Positions 54,182 through 63,650 of a DNA stretch of 64,000 bases are shown piece after piece. Below the pieces are notes generated by a model, which made no database searches, was not told where the DNA came from, and saw nothing but the letters and a program-made list of their open reading frames with translations. The translations under genes were made by a program, and so were the position numbers. Origin of the DNA: an uncultured bacterium. GTDB lineage: Bacteria; Desulfobacterota; Syntrophorhabdia; Syntrophorhabdales; JANXAF01. Every line of letters begins with the position of its first letter. The first letter of the stretch is position 1. The stretch covers positions 62,001 to 126,000 of the forward strand of contig CALKEQ010000007.1 in NCBI GenBank assembly GCA_938084905.1, given 5' to 3'.

Positions 54182-54885
54182 TATCCCTCCCGTCTTTCTC
54201 CTACAATGGCTCCCTTTTCAAAGCGGGCATCTATACGTTTTATCAGCAGTCCCCTTTTTTTTCCATCTTCTAGAACCCTCTTTGCTTTTTTCAATCTTCT
54301 TTCTAATTCCTCGTTACCCAAAATTATCTCAACGTTCTCCTTGGTGATGATAGTGAAGGCCCCATTTAGGCAAAGAACCTGAGAAAGGAAATCTTCAGAT
54401 ATCAACCCATCCTTTAACCACTTACTTACAAGGGAAAATACCTCCCTTACCTCATTTTGGCTTTTTGCGTGGATCAGAAAGAAGTCCACCCCCTCATCTT
54501 TCAACATCTCCCTATACGGGTATCCATCTTCATCGATTACCTTGAGAGTCCCGTCGGGCCTAACCCATAAGGCAGAAGGTTTTCTCTCCTTTATTTCAAC
54601 GTGAAGATAGAATGGATAGACCCTTTTTATTCTCACGTCTTTCACGTAAGGATGGGTAATTATCGATTTTCTCACTTTCTCCGTGTTAACCTCAAAGATA
54701 CTTTTCCCCCCTATATGGGGAGCAACCATATCCATTATCTCCTTCTCGCAAAGCTGCCTCGATCCTGTGATTTTTACCCCTTTTACAAGGAAAAGGGGCT
54801 CTTTCCGGGAAAAGAAATTGAAGAGGATGGCCATGGAAATAAGGGAGAGACAAAGTAGAAATAGAAAGTAAAACAACTTCCTCAT
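54181..54885 (-). CDS. ftsQ: Cell division protein FtsQ
   Basis: Bitopic division protein, 234 residues: short cytoplasmic N-terminus, one membrane segment (about residues 4-24), then a POTRA domain (FLVKGVKITGSRQLCEKEI to KERKPSALW) and a periplasmic beta domain. Length is on the short side of the family. It connects the early ring to late septal proteins. It overlaps ddl by 4 bases. Confidence 0.92.
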   Translation of the reverse strand: MRKLFYFLFLLCLSLISMAILFNFFSRKEPLFLVKGVKITGSRQLCEKEIMDMVAPHIGGKSIFEVNTEKVRKSIITHPYVKDVRIKRVYPFYLHVEIKERKPSALWVRPDGTLKVIDEDGYPYREMLKDEGVDFFLIHAKSQNEVREVFSLVSKWLKDGLISEDFLSQVLCLNGAFTIITKENVEIILGNEELERRLKKAKRVLEDGKKRGLLIKRIDARFEKGAIVGERREG

Positions 54886-55787
54886 ACCTTAAGAGAGGCT
54901 CCCTTCAATATCTCTTCAATTAGGTCATCGAATGTACCTCCCGCATACACCCACGCCTTAGGCACAAGCGATGTCTCAGTCATGCCTGGAGAAGTATTCA
55001 CATCGATTACGTAGGGGGTACCACCTTTCACTATCATGTCAATTCTCACACATCCGGAAAGCTCGAGGACCTCGTATATCTCTTTTGCAAGGCCGCATGC
55101 CCTCTGCTCTATTTCGGAGGAGAGCTGAGAAGGGATTATGTACTCGGTCATGCCCGGAGTGTATTTTGCCTCATAATTGTAAAAGCCTTCCTTCGGTTTT
55201 ATCCTTATTACAGGAAGCGTCTCCCCGTTTACTATTCCCACTGTGATCTCATCTCCATCAACGTACTCTTCAACAACGATTTTTTTGTCGTACTTAAATG
55301 CCCTTTCCTTTGCTCCTTTTATTTCACTCTCTCTCCATACTATTGACACACCTATTGTGGATCCTTCATTTGCCGGCTTTACGACAAATGGAACTTGAAA
55401 GGGTACTTCCTGATCCTTATCCCTTAAAACAACATAAGAGGGGGTCGGGATATCTAAAGCCTTTAGTATTTTTTTCATGACCGCCTTATCCATACAGATC
55501 GATGAACCTAAAACACCTGAACCAGTATATGGGATCCCCATAATTTCTAGCAGTCCCTGAACAGTTCCATCTTCCCCCCATCTCCCATGCAAAGCCACAT
55601 ATGCCACATCTATCCCACTTTCTCTAAGCCTAAGAGGCAAACTCTCATCAACGTCTATCATTTCGCTCACATACCCTTTCCGAATCAAGGCGGAATGGAT
55701 CGCCTTTCCGCTCCTTAAGGAAATCTCCCTTTCTGAGGACTTCCCCCCCATAAGGACCCCGATTTTCTTCTTCTTAAGATCAGTCAT
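54882..55787 (-). CDS. ddl: D-alanine--D-alanine ligase
   Basis: ATP-grasp ligase making D-Ala-D-Ala for the peptidoglycan pentapeptide. From ATG 55787 (eight-base overlap with murB) it has 301 residues; the frame extends a further ten codons into murB. Motifs: IGVLMGGKSSEREISLRSG, YVALHGRWGEDGTVQGLLE, KPANEGSTIGVS, YNYEAKYTPGMTEY-type YNYEAKYTPG and the C-terminal VIDVNTSPGMTETSLVPKA. Confidence 0.96.
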   Translation of the reverse strand: MTDLKKKKIGVLMGGKSSEREISLRSGKAIHSALIRKGYVSEMIDVDESLPLRLRESGIDVAYVALHGRWGEDGTVQGLLEIMGIPYTGSGVLGSSICMDKAVMKKILKALDIPTPSYVVLRDKDQEVPFQVPFVVKPANEGSTIGVSIVWRESEIKGAKERAFKYDKKIVVEEYVDGDEITVGIVNGETLPVIRIKPKEGFYNYEAKYTPGMTEYIIPSQLSSEIEQRACGLAKEIYEVLELSGCVRIDMIVKGGTPYVIDVNTSPGMTETSLVPKAWVYAGGTFDDLIEEILKGASLKV

Positions 55788-56673
55788 CGAATCCCCAAAG
55801 TTCCACTTCTTCCTCAAGGACTACCCCTTCTCTTTCAAAAACCTCTTTTTTTATCTTGTCTATTAGGCTTTTTACATCTGAGGCTTTTGCCTCTCCTAAA
55901 TTTACTATGAAATTTGGATGCTTTTCCGAGACACAGGCATCTCCTATTCTCAACCCTTTAAGACCAGCCCTCTCTATGTATCTCCAAGCAGGAACACCAT
56001 TTACAGCTTTGAAAATAGACCCTGCAGATGGAAACTCAAGGGGATGTCTTTTTTTTCTCTCCTCTGATAGGCGCTCTATCTCTGCCATTATCCTTTTTTT
56101 GTCCTTTCTTAAGAGGAGAAGCTCCGCCTCTATGATACACATGTTGGAAAGGAAAGGGGAATGTCTATAAGAGAAGTCTATCTCTTCCCTTCTTAACTCT
56201 TTTCGCGAAAGATCTGAAGAAACGTAGGTTACCTTCCTCACAACGTCCCCTATTGAAAGACCGAAACTGCCGGCGTTCATCTTTATCGCTCCTCCTACTG
56301 TACCTGGGATGGAGTAAAGATTTTCAAGTCCACCTAAACCGATTTTTGCCATCTCCAGGATTAAATCCTTAAGGGAATAACCTCCTGAAACACGTAAGAC
56401 CACCTCTTTTTTACTCTCAATCAATGAGAAGTGCTTAAGGTCAGTTATCTTTATCAGTGCCTCATTGATTCCACTGTCACTTACTATGACGTTTGTTCCA
56501 TTCCCCAGCATGCGCCATTTTATCCCTTCATTTTCAAAGATCTTTAAAGTTTCGAGAAGATCTGACTCGTCCCTCGGAAATACGAGGTATCTTGCCGGGC
56601 CTCCCACCCTCATAGATGTGTATTCCTTCATTTTCGGGTTCTCAATGACCCTTCCTCTTATTTTCCATGCCAT
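55780..56673 (-). CDS. murB: UDP-N-acetylenolpyruvoylglucosamine reductase
   Basis: FAD-dependent second step of UDP-MurNAc synthesis, 297 residues. FAD-binding blocks: NPKMKEYTSMRVGGPARYLVF-type start with SMRVGGPA, LGNGTNVIVSD, SIPGTVGGAIKMNAGSFG, and the catalytic-loop YRHSPF. The SAGSIFKAV motif contains the catalytic Ser. The shape is type IIa-like without the extra Tyr loop, as is common outside enterobacteria. Overlaps murC by 16 bases. Confidence 0.96.
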   Translation of the reverse strand: MAWKIRGRVIENPKMKEYTSMRVGGPARYLVFPRDESDLLETLKIFENEGIKWRMLGNGTNVIVSDSGINEALIKITDLKHFSLIESKKEVVLRVSGGYSLKDLILEMAKIGLGGLENLYSIPGTVGGAIKMNAGSFGLSIGDVVRKVTYVSSDLSRKELRREEIDFSYRHSPFLSNMCIIEAELLLLRKDKKRIMAEIERLSEERKKRHPLEFPSAGSIFKAVNGVPAWRYIERAGLKGLRIGDACVSEKHPNFIVNLGEAKASDVKSLIDKIKKEVFEREGVVLEEEVELWGFDD

Positions 56674-58046
56674 ATTTCCTTCAATTTCTCCGCAACCTTA
56701 TATATATCTCCTGCTCCCAAGGTTACAACCACATCCCCATCTTTCGCGAGTGAGAGTATCCTTTGTGTGACCTCATCGAGTGTTTTTGCGTATTCTACAT
56801 GTTTGTGGCCTGATGCCCTTATATTTTCAGAAAGTACTTCTCCTGATACGCCCTCTATTTTAGATTCAGATGCGGGATAAATCTCACTTACTATGAGAAC
56901 GTCCACATCGTTGAATGAGGTTATAAAATCGGCCATTAAAGCTTTTGTCCTTGTGTAGCGGTGAGGCTGAAAGGCAACTATCATCCTACCTTCCCATATC
57001 TCCCTTATGGTTCTTATCGTTGCCTTTATTTCGGTCGGATGATGGGCGTAATCGTCAATCAGTTTTATTTTGCCGTCCAACTTCACCTCCAGTCTTCTTT
57101 GGATTCCCTGAAAGGCTCCAAGTGTTTCCCTTATGACGTGGAAAGGTATCTCGAGCTCAATACATGTGGCAACTGCCGCTAGGCTGTTTACCACATTGTG
57201 GAGTCCGGGCATGGAAAGAGTAATTTGGCCTAGTGGTTCCTCTCGATAGATAACGTTAAAATGGGTCTTAAATCCGTCCTTTAAAATGTTTTCCGCTCTC
57301 ACATCGGCCTGCTTTGACAGTCCGTAGGTTATGTATCTTCTTTTGAGTGATGGGATAAGACTCTGAAGATGTGGATCGTCAATACATATAACATCGAGTC
57401 CGAAAAAAGGGACCCTGTTTAGAAAAGAAATGAAAGCCTCCTTTATCTCCTCTATATCCCTGTAATAGTCCAGGTGCTCACGATCTATATTTGTAGCAAC
57501 AGCTATAAAGGGAGAGAGAAGCAAAAATGAACCGTCACTCTCGTCAGCCTCAGCCACAAGGAATTTTCCAGCACCTAGGCGTGCATTTGAGTCTATGCTT
57601 TTCAGTTTTCCACCTATGACGCACGTTGGATCGTATCCAGCTGAGGAAAGTACACTCGAGATAAGGGAAGTTGTTGTTGTTTTACCATGAGCACCTGCAA
57701 CTGCAATTCCGAATTTCATCCTCATCAGTTCAGCGAGCATCTCAGCTCTTGGGATGACGGGGATGAACATCTCCTTTGCCCGTGTGACCTCTGGATTGTC
57801 ACTTTTTATCGCGGAGGAGACAACGACTACGTCTACTCCAGAAACATTCTCCGGTTTGTGTGAATAGCTGATTTTGGCCCCTAATTTTTCCAATCTTTCA
57901 GTTACCTCTGTCCTTTTTAAGTCTGACCCGGAAACAGAATAGCCGAGATTTATCAAAACCTCCGCAATTCCGCTCATTCCTATTCCGCCTATACCAACGA
58001 AGTGTATCCTCCTTACCCTGTGGAATAAGAGATCCTCTTTTTTCAT
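56658..58046 (-). CDS. murC: UDP-N-acetylmuramate--L-alanine ligase
   Basis: Mur ligase adding the first amino acid of the stem peptide, 462 residues. N-terminal Rossmann motif IHFVGIGGIGMSGIAEVL, ATP-binding GAHGKTTTTSLISS, EADESDGSF, and the C-terminal DDYAHHPTEI and AFQPHRYTRTKAL signatures. Its ATG overlaps the murG stop by 4 bases. Confidence 0.97.
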   Translation of the reverse strand: MKKEDLLFHRVRRIHFVGIGGIGMSGIAEVLINLGYSVSGSDLKRTEVTERLEKLGAKISYSHKPENVSGVDVVVVSSAIKSDNPEVTRAKEMFIPVIPRAEMLAELMRMKFGIAVAGAHGKTTTTSLISSVLSSAGYDPTCVIGGKLKSIDSNARLGAGKFLVAEADESDGSFLLLSPFIAVATNIDREHLDYYRDIEEIKEAFISFLNRVPFFGLDVICIDDPHLQSLIPSLKRRYITYGLSKQADVRAENILKDGFKTHFNVIYREEPLGQITLSMPGLHNVVNSLAAVATCIELEIPFHVIRETLGAFQGIQRRLEVKLDGKIKLIDDYAHHPTEIKATIRTIREIWEGRMIVAFQPHRYTRTKALMADFITSFNDVDVLIVSEIYPASESKIEGVSGEVLSENIRASGHKHVEYAKTLDEVTQRILSLAKDGDVVVTLGAGDIYKVAEKLKEIWHGK

Positions 58047-59104
58047 CCGAGTTCCTCTAAAATCTCATTTACGATTTTTTCTTCAGAATTTTCCACGTAC
58101 AGGGTGCCAATTTTTTCGCCCATTACCCTTAATTTTTCCCTATCGTTTTTCAGTCCAACAACTATCTCGTATATCTTCTTCCCAGAAAGCTCATCATCTC
58201 CAATCACAAATGCCCCTCCTATCCTTTGAACGAAAAGTGCATTTTTCCACTGATGGTTTTGAGCGGAGAAAGGGTAGGGAACAAGTATGGCAGGCTTTCT
58301 TCTGCAGGCTAGCTCAAATATTGTACTTGAACCAGCTCTCGAAATGACAAGATCTGAAAGACCATAGTACCGTCCCATATCCTCTGTGAAAGGGAAAACC
58401 TCTCCGGAAACTGAGGAACTTTTGTAAGCTGCCCTTACATACTCGTAGTCCTCATTACCCGTCTGATGGTAGACTTTTAAATCCTTAATCCCTTCAAGGA
58501 GTGGCAAAAGTTCAAGTGTTGCTCTGTTTAAACTTTTTGCTCCTCTGCTACCTCCAAAGATGAATATTCCAAAACCCTCTTTTCTTTCCGAATCTGGGGC
58601 ATCTTTTATCTCCCTTCTTACCGGATTGCCGGTATATGAATAATTTTTGATTCCGTATATTTTTGCCGTTTCCTCAAAGCTCAAAAAGATCTTTTTTGCA
58701 AATCTGTAAAAAAGCCTGTTTGCAAGTCCAAGTGTAAAGTTCTGTTCGTGTAAAAAGAAGGGGATGCCTTTAAGATAGGCAGAGACAATTGCGGGAAAGG
58801 AGACAAAGCTCCCCATACCGACAACGCATGCGAATTTTTCCCTTCTCATTATCTCCAAACATTGAAGAATCCCCTTTATAACCCTAAAACCGGTTCTCAT
58901 TTTGGCATGAAGGTCCTTTCCTACGAACTGACCTGTTGAGACAGTAATCAGTCTGAAACCGTACCTAGGTACAATACTCGATTCCATTCCATCCTTTGTG
59001 CCAAGGAAAATAGGTTCAACTTTTTTTTCCCTAAGTTTCTCCCCGATGGAGATACCGGGGTATATATGTCCACCTGTTCCTCCTGCAGCTATAAGTACCT
59101 TCAC
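58043..59104 (-). CDS. murG: UDP-N-acetylglucosamine--lipid II precursor transferase MurG
   Basis: Membrane-associated glycosyltransferase turning lipid I into lipid II. The GTG at 59104 puts the N-terminal motif IAAGGTGGHIYPGISIGEKL at the usual distance (353 residues). An ATG at 59125 inside the preceding gene would add seven residues. Other family blocks: LHEQNFTLGLANRL, FIFGGSRGAKSLN, VISRAGSSTIFELACRRKPA and PYPFSAQNHQWKNA. GGGGGT just before GTG supports the shorter form. Confidence 0.95.
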   Translation of the reverse strand: MKVLIAAGGTGGHIYPGISIGEKLREKKVEPIFLGTKDGMESSIVPRYGFRLITVSTGQFVGKDLHAKMRTGFRVIKGILQCLEIMRREKFACVVGMGSFVSFPAIVSAYLKGIPFFLHEQNFTLGLANRLFYRFAKKIFLSFEETAKIYGIKNYSYTGNPVRREIKDAPDSERKEGFGIFIFGGSRGAKSLNRATLELLPLLEGIKDLKVYHQTGNEDYEYVRAAYKSSSVSGEVFPFTEDMGRYYGLSDLVISRAGSSTIFELACRRKPAILVPYPFSAQNHQWKNALFVQRIGGAFVIGDDELSGKKIYEIVVGLKNDREKLRVMGEKIGTLYVENSEEKIVNEILEELG

Positions 59105-59105
59105 A

Positions 59106-59891
59106 CTACCCCCATTTTTTCTCAATGATCATTCCCGAAACAAGAACCACAACGAGTGAAGCAATATAGGGTTGCCGGAATAATCCGTACTTGAAAGAGA
59201 TTCCTTGGGAAAAGAGGATATCGAGTGTGATTGCCAGCATACCCAAAAAGGCAAAAAGAACATTAGGATTCTCTCCTCTTTCGGTTAGAAACTTAAAAAA
59301 GCTAATAGCGAAAAGAAGGAAAGAAGATGCGAAAAGAAGGAATCTGTGAAATCCTTCAAGTTGTGAAAATCCGGAGAAAAGTTTGTCGTCAGTAAGAAAG
59401 GTTAGTATGGCAAGTAGGAGTGTAAAAATAGAGGAAAAGACCATCTGTTCTGGCCTAACCATTACGTAAAGGTAAAAAGTAGCCGCAAGGGAAAAAGGTA
59501 AAAGTAAAGGAAGCTGACCTATCAGGTAAAGGTTCACCGAGGATCCTAAATAAACGATTAAAAGGGGAAGGCACTCTTTCATTATGCCGGCCCTTTTCCT
59601 TTGCGAGAATGAGAGATAAAAGAGGAGAGAAGAGATTGAAAAGAACTGAAGGATGAAATTCATTATGAAAGGACGTGTTATAGGAGGATAGATGAGGCCC
59701 GAAAGGCAAAGAATTAAATTCCCGCCAATGAGAAGGTATTTCACCTTTTCCAGGTCCTTTCCCTTTATCTTTCCTAGAAGAATGGAAAAAACCACACATG
59801 AAAGAACAGTCAAAACACTTGCAAGCGTGGGCTTCCTGAAGTAGCTGTAAATTAAGGCGGAGCTAAGTAGTAAAATAACTGTTTTTTTCAT
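59106..59891 (-). CDS. Diverged, shortened FtsW-like (SEDS) membrane protein
   Basis: 261-residue membrane protein with about nine or ten hydrophobic segments, sitting exactly where ftsW lies in the cluster (murD-ftsW-murG). FtsW is usually 360-400 residues. By eye, several stretches run parallel to FtsW: RPFI (73-76) for the R-W-I block, LQFFS (81-85) where FQPSE belongs, QLPLLLP (126-132) for the QPDLGTA block, TDD (167-169) for HTDF with the catalytic Asp, and GLFRQPYIA (236-244) for the G-x-x-LPFISYG region. About 110 residues between the QPDLGTA and HTDF positions are missing. The frame is intact and coupled on both sides. Activity as a glycan polymerase is doubtful. Confidence 0.6.
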   Translation of the reverse strand: MKKTVILLLSSALIYSYFRKPTLASVLTVLSCVVFSILLGKIKGKDLEKVKYLLIGGNLILCLSGLIYPPITRPFIMNFILQFFSISSLLFYLSFSQRKRAGIMKECLPLLIVYLGSSVNLYLIGQLPLLLPFSLAATFYLYVMVRPEQMVFSSIFTLLLAILTFLTDDKLFSGFSQLEGFHRFLLFASSFLLFAISFFKFLTERGENPNVLFAFLGMLAITLDILFSQGISFKYGLFRQPYIASLVVVLVSGMIIEKKWG

Positions 59892-61222
59892 AGGGAGTCC
59901 ACTATTTCCTTAAATCTGTTACCCCTTTCCACGTAGTCTCTGAACATGTCGAAGCTACTGCACATTGGCGAAAATAGGATTACGTCTCCGTAGCTTGCAA
60001 GCTCGTAAGCCTTCTTTACCGCAGATTCTAGGTCCTCTTCTAAAAAGCAATCTATCGACTCTCCCAGTTCTCTCTTTATTCTCTCACTAGACTCGCCAAA
60101 GAGGACAATGGCCTTTATTTTTTCTTTCTCCTCCAAAACAGGTTTGTAACTCCCCATCTTATCCTTTCCTCCAGCGATTAGGACAACTGGATTTTTTATA
60201 CTTTGGATAGCCCTTCTTGTGGCATCTACGTTTGTTGCCTTTGAGTCATTCACAAATTTAACTCCTTTTACTTCACGCAAAAACTCCGTTCTGTGGGGAA
60301 GACCCTTAAAAGCAGCGATACACTTCTCCACAGTAGAACTTTCAACATCGAAAAGGTGGGCAACAAGTATGGCAGCCATGAGATTTTCCGTGTTGTGTTC
60401 TCCGAAAAGCGGGGAAATTGACCTTGGATAGATAATTTCAGATCCTTTAACCCTCACAACTATCCTTTCGCCGTTTAAGAAGACCCCTTCTTTCAGTCTC
60501 TCCTTTGAGGAGAAGTAAAAAGTTCTTGCGTTTAAGCTTTCAAGGAGGTTCAGATCCTTATTTATCACTGCCAGATCTTCACCTTTCTGATTTTCGAATA
60601 TTCTAAGTTTAGCATTTACGTATTCAGAGAAAGAGCCGTAACGATCCAGATGGTCCTCTGAAACATTTAAAAGGAGGGCACATTTGGGACGGAACTTTTC
60701 GATCGTCTCAAGCTGGAAGCTGCTTACCTCAAGAATCACAAATTTTGCCCTTTTTTCTCCCATTACGTACTCAATGAGTGGATTTCCTATGTTACCCCCT
60801 ACAAATACATCTCCAAAAGCTTCCTCGAAGATTTTACCGATAAGGGTCGTAACAGTCGTCTTTCCATTTGTTCCTGTAATAGCGATAATCGGTTCCTCAA
60901 CAAATTGGGAAGCAAATTCGAGCTCACCTGTGATCTTTATCCCTTTCTTTCTAGCCTCTTCAAGTAAGGGCATTTTTGGATTTACCCCAGGACTGAGTAT
61001 TATGAGATCGGTCTCAAGAAAGTCCTCCCTTCTATGGGCTCCCAGACTCATCTTGAATTTAAGATCCTTTAACTCTTCAAGCTGCGGTTTTAACTCTTCC
61101 TCCTTTTTCAGGTCAGTGACCGTAAGTTGAAAACCCATTTTTGTTAGATAGCGAACCATTGATACCCCTGTTTTCCCAAGTCCAACGACTAGAACTTTCT
61201 CAAACTTGCCTTCTCTTTTCAT
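59888..61222 (-). CDS. murD: UDP-N-acetylmuramoylalanine--D-glutamate ligase
   Basis: Mur ligase adding D-glutamate, 444 residues. N-terminal KVLVVGLGKTGVSMVRYL, ATP-binding ITGTNGKTTVTTLIG, VSSFQLETI, NVSEDHLDRYGS, and the C-terminal block FVNDSKATNVDATRRAI with IAGGKDKMG and FSPMCSSFDMFRDYVERG are all present. The ATG overlaps the mraY stop and its own stop overlaps the FtsW-like start, each by 4 bases. Confidence 0.97.
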   Translation of the reverse strand: MKREGKFEKVLVVGLGKTGVSMVRYLTKMGFQLTVTDLKKEEELKPQLEELKDLKFKMSLGAHRREDFLETDLIILSPGVNPKMPLLEEARKKGIKITGELEFASQFVEEPIIAITGTNGKTTVTTLIGKIFEEAFGDVFVGGNIGNPLIEYVMGEKRAKFVILEVSSFQLETIEKFRPKCALLLNVSEDHLDRYGSFSEYVNAKLRIFENQKGEDLAVINKDLNLLESLNARTFYFSSKERLKEGVFLNGERIVVRVKGSEIIYPRSISPLFGEHNTENLMAAILVAHLFDVESSTVEKCIAAFKGLPHRTEFLREVKGVKFVNDSKATNVDATRRAIQSIKNPVVLIAGGKDKMGSYKPVLEEKEKIKAIVLFGESSERIKRELGESIDCFLEEDLESAVKKAYELASYGDVILFSPMCSSFDMFRDYVERGNRFKEIVDSL

Positions 61223-62295
61223 CTCAGTTTCAGAGTACTTAGAGCAATGAGAGCCAGAATAATCGATATTATCCAGAACCTTACGACTATCTTCTCTTCA
61301 CTCCAGCCTTTCAATTCAAAGTGGTGATGGATAGGGGCCATCATAAAAACCCTTCTCCTTTTCCATTTATACGAGATCACCTGAATTATCACTGAAATCG
61401 TCTCAGCCACAAAAATCCCGCCTGTGATTAGAAGAAGGATCTCCTGCTTTATGAGTACCGCTATTACCCCCAAAGCAGCTCCAAGGGAAAGGGAACCTAT
61501 ATCGCCCATGAAGAGCTCTGCTGGGTAGGCATTGTACCAGAGAAAGCCGATGCCGGCCCCGAGCATTGCACCGCAGAGGATCGTAAGTTCTCCCGCTCCT
61601 TTCACATGGAATATCTGTAGATAATTTGCGAACTTAGCATGGCCTGCAAGGTATGAGAAGATCATAAAAGTCCCACAGACGGTAAGAACAGGGCCGATAG
61701 CGAGCCCATCTAGTCCATCTGTTAGATTTACACTGTTTGACGAACCCACAATTATGAATACGGAAAGAAGAATATAAAAGATTCCAAGGTCTGGGGTTAT
61801 GGTTTTAAAGAACGGCAAAGAAAGGGAGGTGTTGAAATCAGTTCCAAAATTTATGTAGAGGCTTATAGCTAGCGCTACGAGGATTTGAAGCAAGAATTTA
61901 GTTGTTCCCCTAATGCCCTTTCCATTTTTGTTTTTTAGCTTTAAAAGATCATCAAGAAATCCTATTCCGCCAAAGGTCAAAAGGGTAAGAATGACTATCC
62001 ATATGTACTTGTTATTAAGATCAGCCCAGAGAAGTGTGGGGATGATAGTGGAAACGAGTATCACAAAACCTCCCATAGTAGGTGTTTCGCTTTTTAACCT
62101 GTGTCTTTCAGGCACGTCTTCCCTCTTTCCGCTTTTTACCCGCCAGTGATTGAACTTTTTTATCACGTAAGGGGTGAGGAGAAAGCTTATAAAAAGAGCA
62201 GTCATGATGGACAGAAATGTACGAAATGTTATGTATCTGAAAACGTTAAAAGCGAAGACCCAATCGTGTAGACCGTAAAGAATCGAGTAAAGCAT
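61219..62295 (-). CDS. mraY: Phospho-N-acetylmuramoyl-pentapeptide-transferase
   Basis: Integral membrane enzyme forming lipid I from UDP-MurNAc-pentapeptide and undecaprenyl phosphate. 358 residues, ten segments. Family motifs: ETPTMGGFVI, FLDDLLKLKNKNGKG with the DD pair, NSVNLTDGLDGLAIGP, NAYPAELFMGDIGSLSLGAA and PIHHHFELKGWSEEKIVVRF. The ATG overlaps the murF stop by one base. Confidence 0.97.
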   Translation of the reverse strand: MLYSILYGLHDWVFAFNVFRYITFRTFLSIMTALFISFLLTPYVIKKFNHWRVKSGKREDVPERHRLKSETPTMGGFVILVSTIIPTLLWADLNNKYIWIVILTLLTFGGIGFLDDLLKLKNKNGKGIRGTTKFLLQILVALAISLYINFGTDFNTSLSLPFFKTITPDLGIFYILLSVFIIVGSSNSVNLTDGLDGLAIGPVLTVCGTFMIFSYLAGHAKFANYLQIFHVKGAGELTILCGAMLGAGIGFLWYNAYPAELFMGDIGSLSLGAALGVIAVLIKQEILLLITGGIFVAETISVIIQVISYKWKRRRVFMMAPIHHHFELKGWSEEKIVVRFWIISIILALIALSTLKLR

Positions 62296-63650
62296 CAGAC
62301 TATCTCCTTGACTATCGTGTCCATGTTTAGTGAACGTGAACCTTTGACAAGAACTGAGTCGCCTTCTTTAAGAATGGAGAAGAGTTTTTGGAGGAGACCC
62401 TCTCTCTCCTCAAAGTAAAATGCAACGTTTCTCTTAATCTGGGAATAACTTTCCCTTATTTTTTCCCCTAAAAAAAGAACGTAGTGGAAGTGAAATCGAT
62501 CGATGTACCTACCCAGTTCGGTGTGATAGTAGGAGGAGTAATCTCCAAGCTCGTTCATGTCTCCAAGAACGAGTATCTTCTTTCCTTCGCAAGGTAGCTC
62601 GCTGAAGGTAGAAATGGCTTGGTACATTGAGGCGGGGTTTGCATTGTAACTATCATCTATTACTACGTACCCCTTCTTTGATTTTTTCACACTCATTCTC
62701 ATCTCGCACGGTCTAAACTCCTCCAAAGCCTCCTTTATCTTTTCTTCCGGGATTCCAATTGTGGAAGCAATCGATGATGCGAGAAGGATGTTGTAGAGGT
62801 TGTGGAATCCTAGAATTTTAACTTTCGTTTCTATTTTCTTTCCGTCTAGATTAAGGAGCACTTCATAGCCTTCCCAACCACATACATTTTTAACTTCAAG
62901 GGAAAAGGGGGCACGATTCTTTATACCGAAGTAAAGGATCTTTTTCGATTCAGATCTGAAAGATCGAATACGTTCATCATCTAAATTTACGAAAATTATC
63001 CCTGCATCCCTTGTGAATCTGAAGAGATCGAGCTTCTCCTCAAGAACTCCCTCTATGGTTTTTAGACCTTCAAGATGAGCGGGAAGAATGTTCGTAATTG
63101 CGGAGATGGTGGGATCGACGATCTTTGTAAGTGTTCTTATCTCGCCAAAAGAGTTGGTACCCAGTTCAAAAACACATACTTCTGGTTCATCTTCAATGGA
63201 TATTATGGAAAGGCAAACCCCAAAGATGTTGTTGTAATTCTTCTCGTTACAAGATACCTTTCTATCTTTTTTTATCATTTGCACTAGAGCTTCCTTGGTT
63301 GTCGTTTTTCCACAGCTTCCAGTTATTCCAATGAAGATTGAGTCCATTTTTTTCCTTTTGTAAAAGGCTATATCTTTGAGGGCCTCGTTTGTGTCATTGA
63401 CTGCTATGACGGTTGCGTCAAGATCTAAAACAAGGCTCAGTTTTTCTCGCTCACAGAGTGTACCTCCCTTTGATTTCTCTATAGCCTCTCGGATAAATTG
63501 ATGACCATCGTACCTTTTACCTTTCAGGGGAATGAAAAATTCCCCCTCTTGTATGGTTCTCGAATCTGAAGAGATCCGAACAAAGCTCTCTTTTTGGAGC
63601 CTTATGAGCTCACCATTTGTAGCCTTAAGGATCTCCCTGTAGTCCCACAT
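62295..63650 (-). CDS. murF: UDP-N-acetylmuramoyl-tripeptide--D-alanyl-D-alanine ligase
   Basis: Mur ligase adding the D-Ala-D-Ala made by Ddl. 451 residues; [19 protein letters not shown] in the N-terminal domain, ATP-binding [32 protein letters not shown], the C-terminal [11 protein letters not shown] and VLGDMNELG motifs. It overlaps the murE end by 26 bases. Confidence 0.97.
   Translation of the reverse strand: MWDYREILKATNGELIRLQKESFVRISSDSRTIQEGEFFIPLKGKRYDGHQFIREAIEKSKGGTLCEREKLSLVLDLDATVIAVNDTNEALKDIAFYKRKKMDSIFIGITGSCGKTTTKEALVQMIKKDRKVSCNEKNYNNIFGVCLSIISIEDEPEVCVFELGTNSFGEIRTLTKIVDPTISAITNILPAHLEGLKTIEGVLEEKLDLFRFTRDAGIIFVNLDDERIRSFRSESKKILYFGIKNRAPFSLEVKNVCGWEGYEVLLNLDGKKIETKVKILGFHNLYNILLASSIASTIGIPEEKIKEALEEFRPCEMRMSVKKSKKGYVVIDDSYNANPASMYQAISTFSELPCEGKKILVLGDMNELGDYSSYYHTELGRYIDRFHFHYVLFLGEKIRESYSQIKRNVAFYFEEREGLLQKLFSILKEGDSVLVKGSRSLNMDTIVKEIV

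Noticed and set aside
59106..59891. FtsW-like gene as a frameshifted pseudogene
   Set aside because: The single frame is open from an ATG overlapping murD to a stop next to murG, and other frames show no FtsW-like residues that would restore the missing part.
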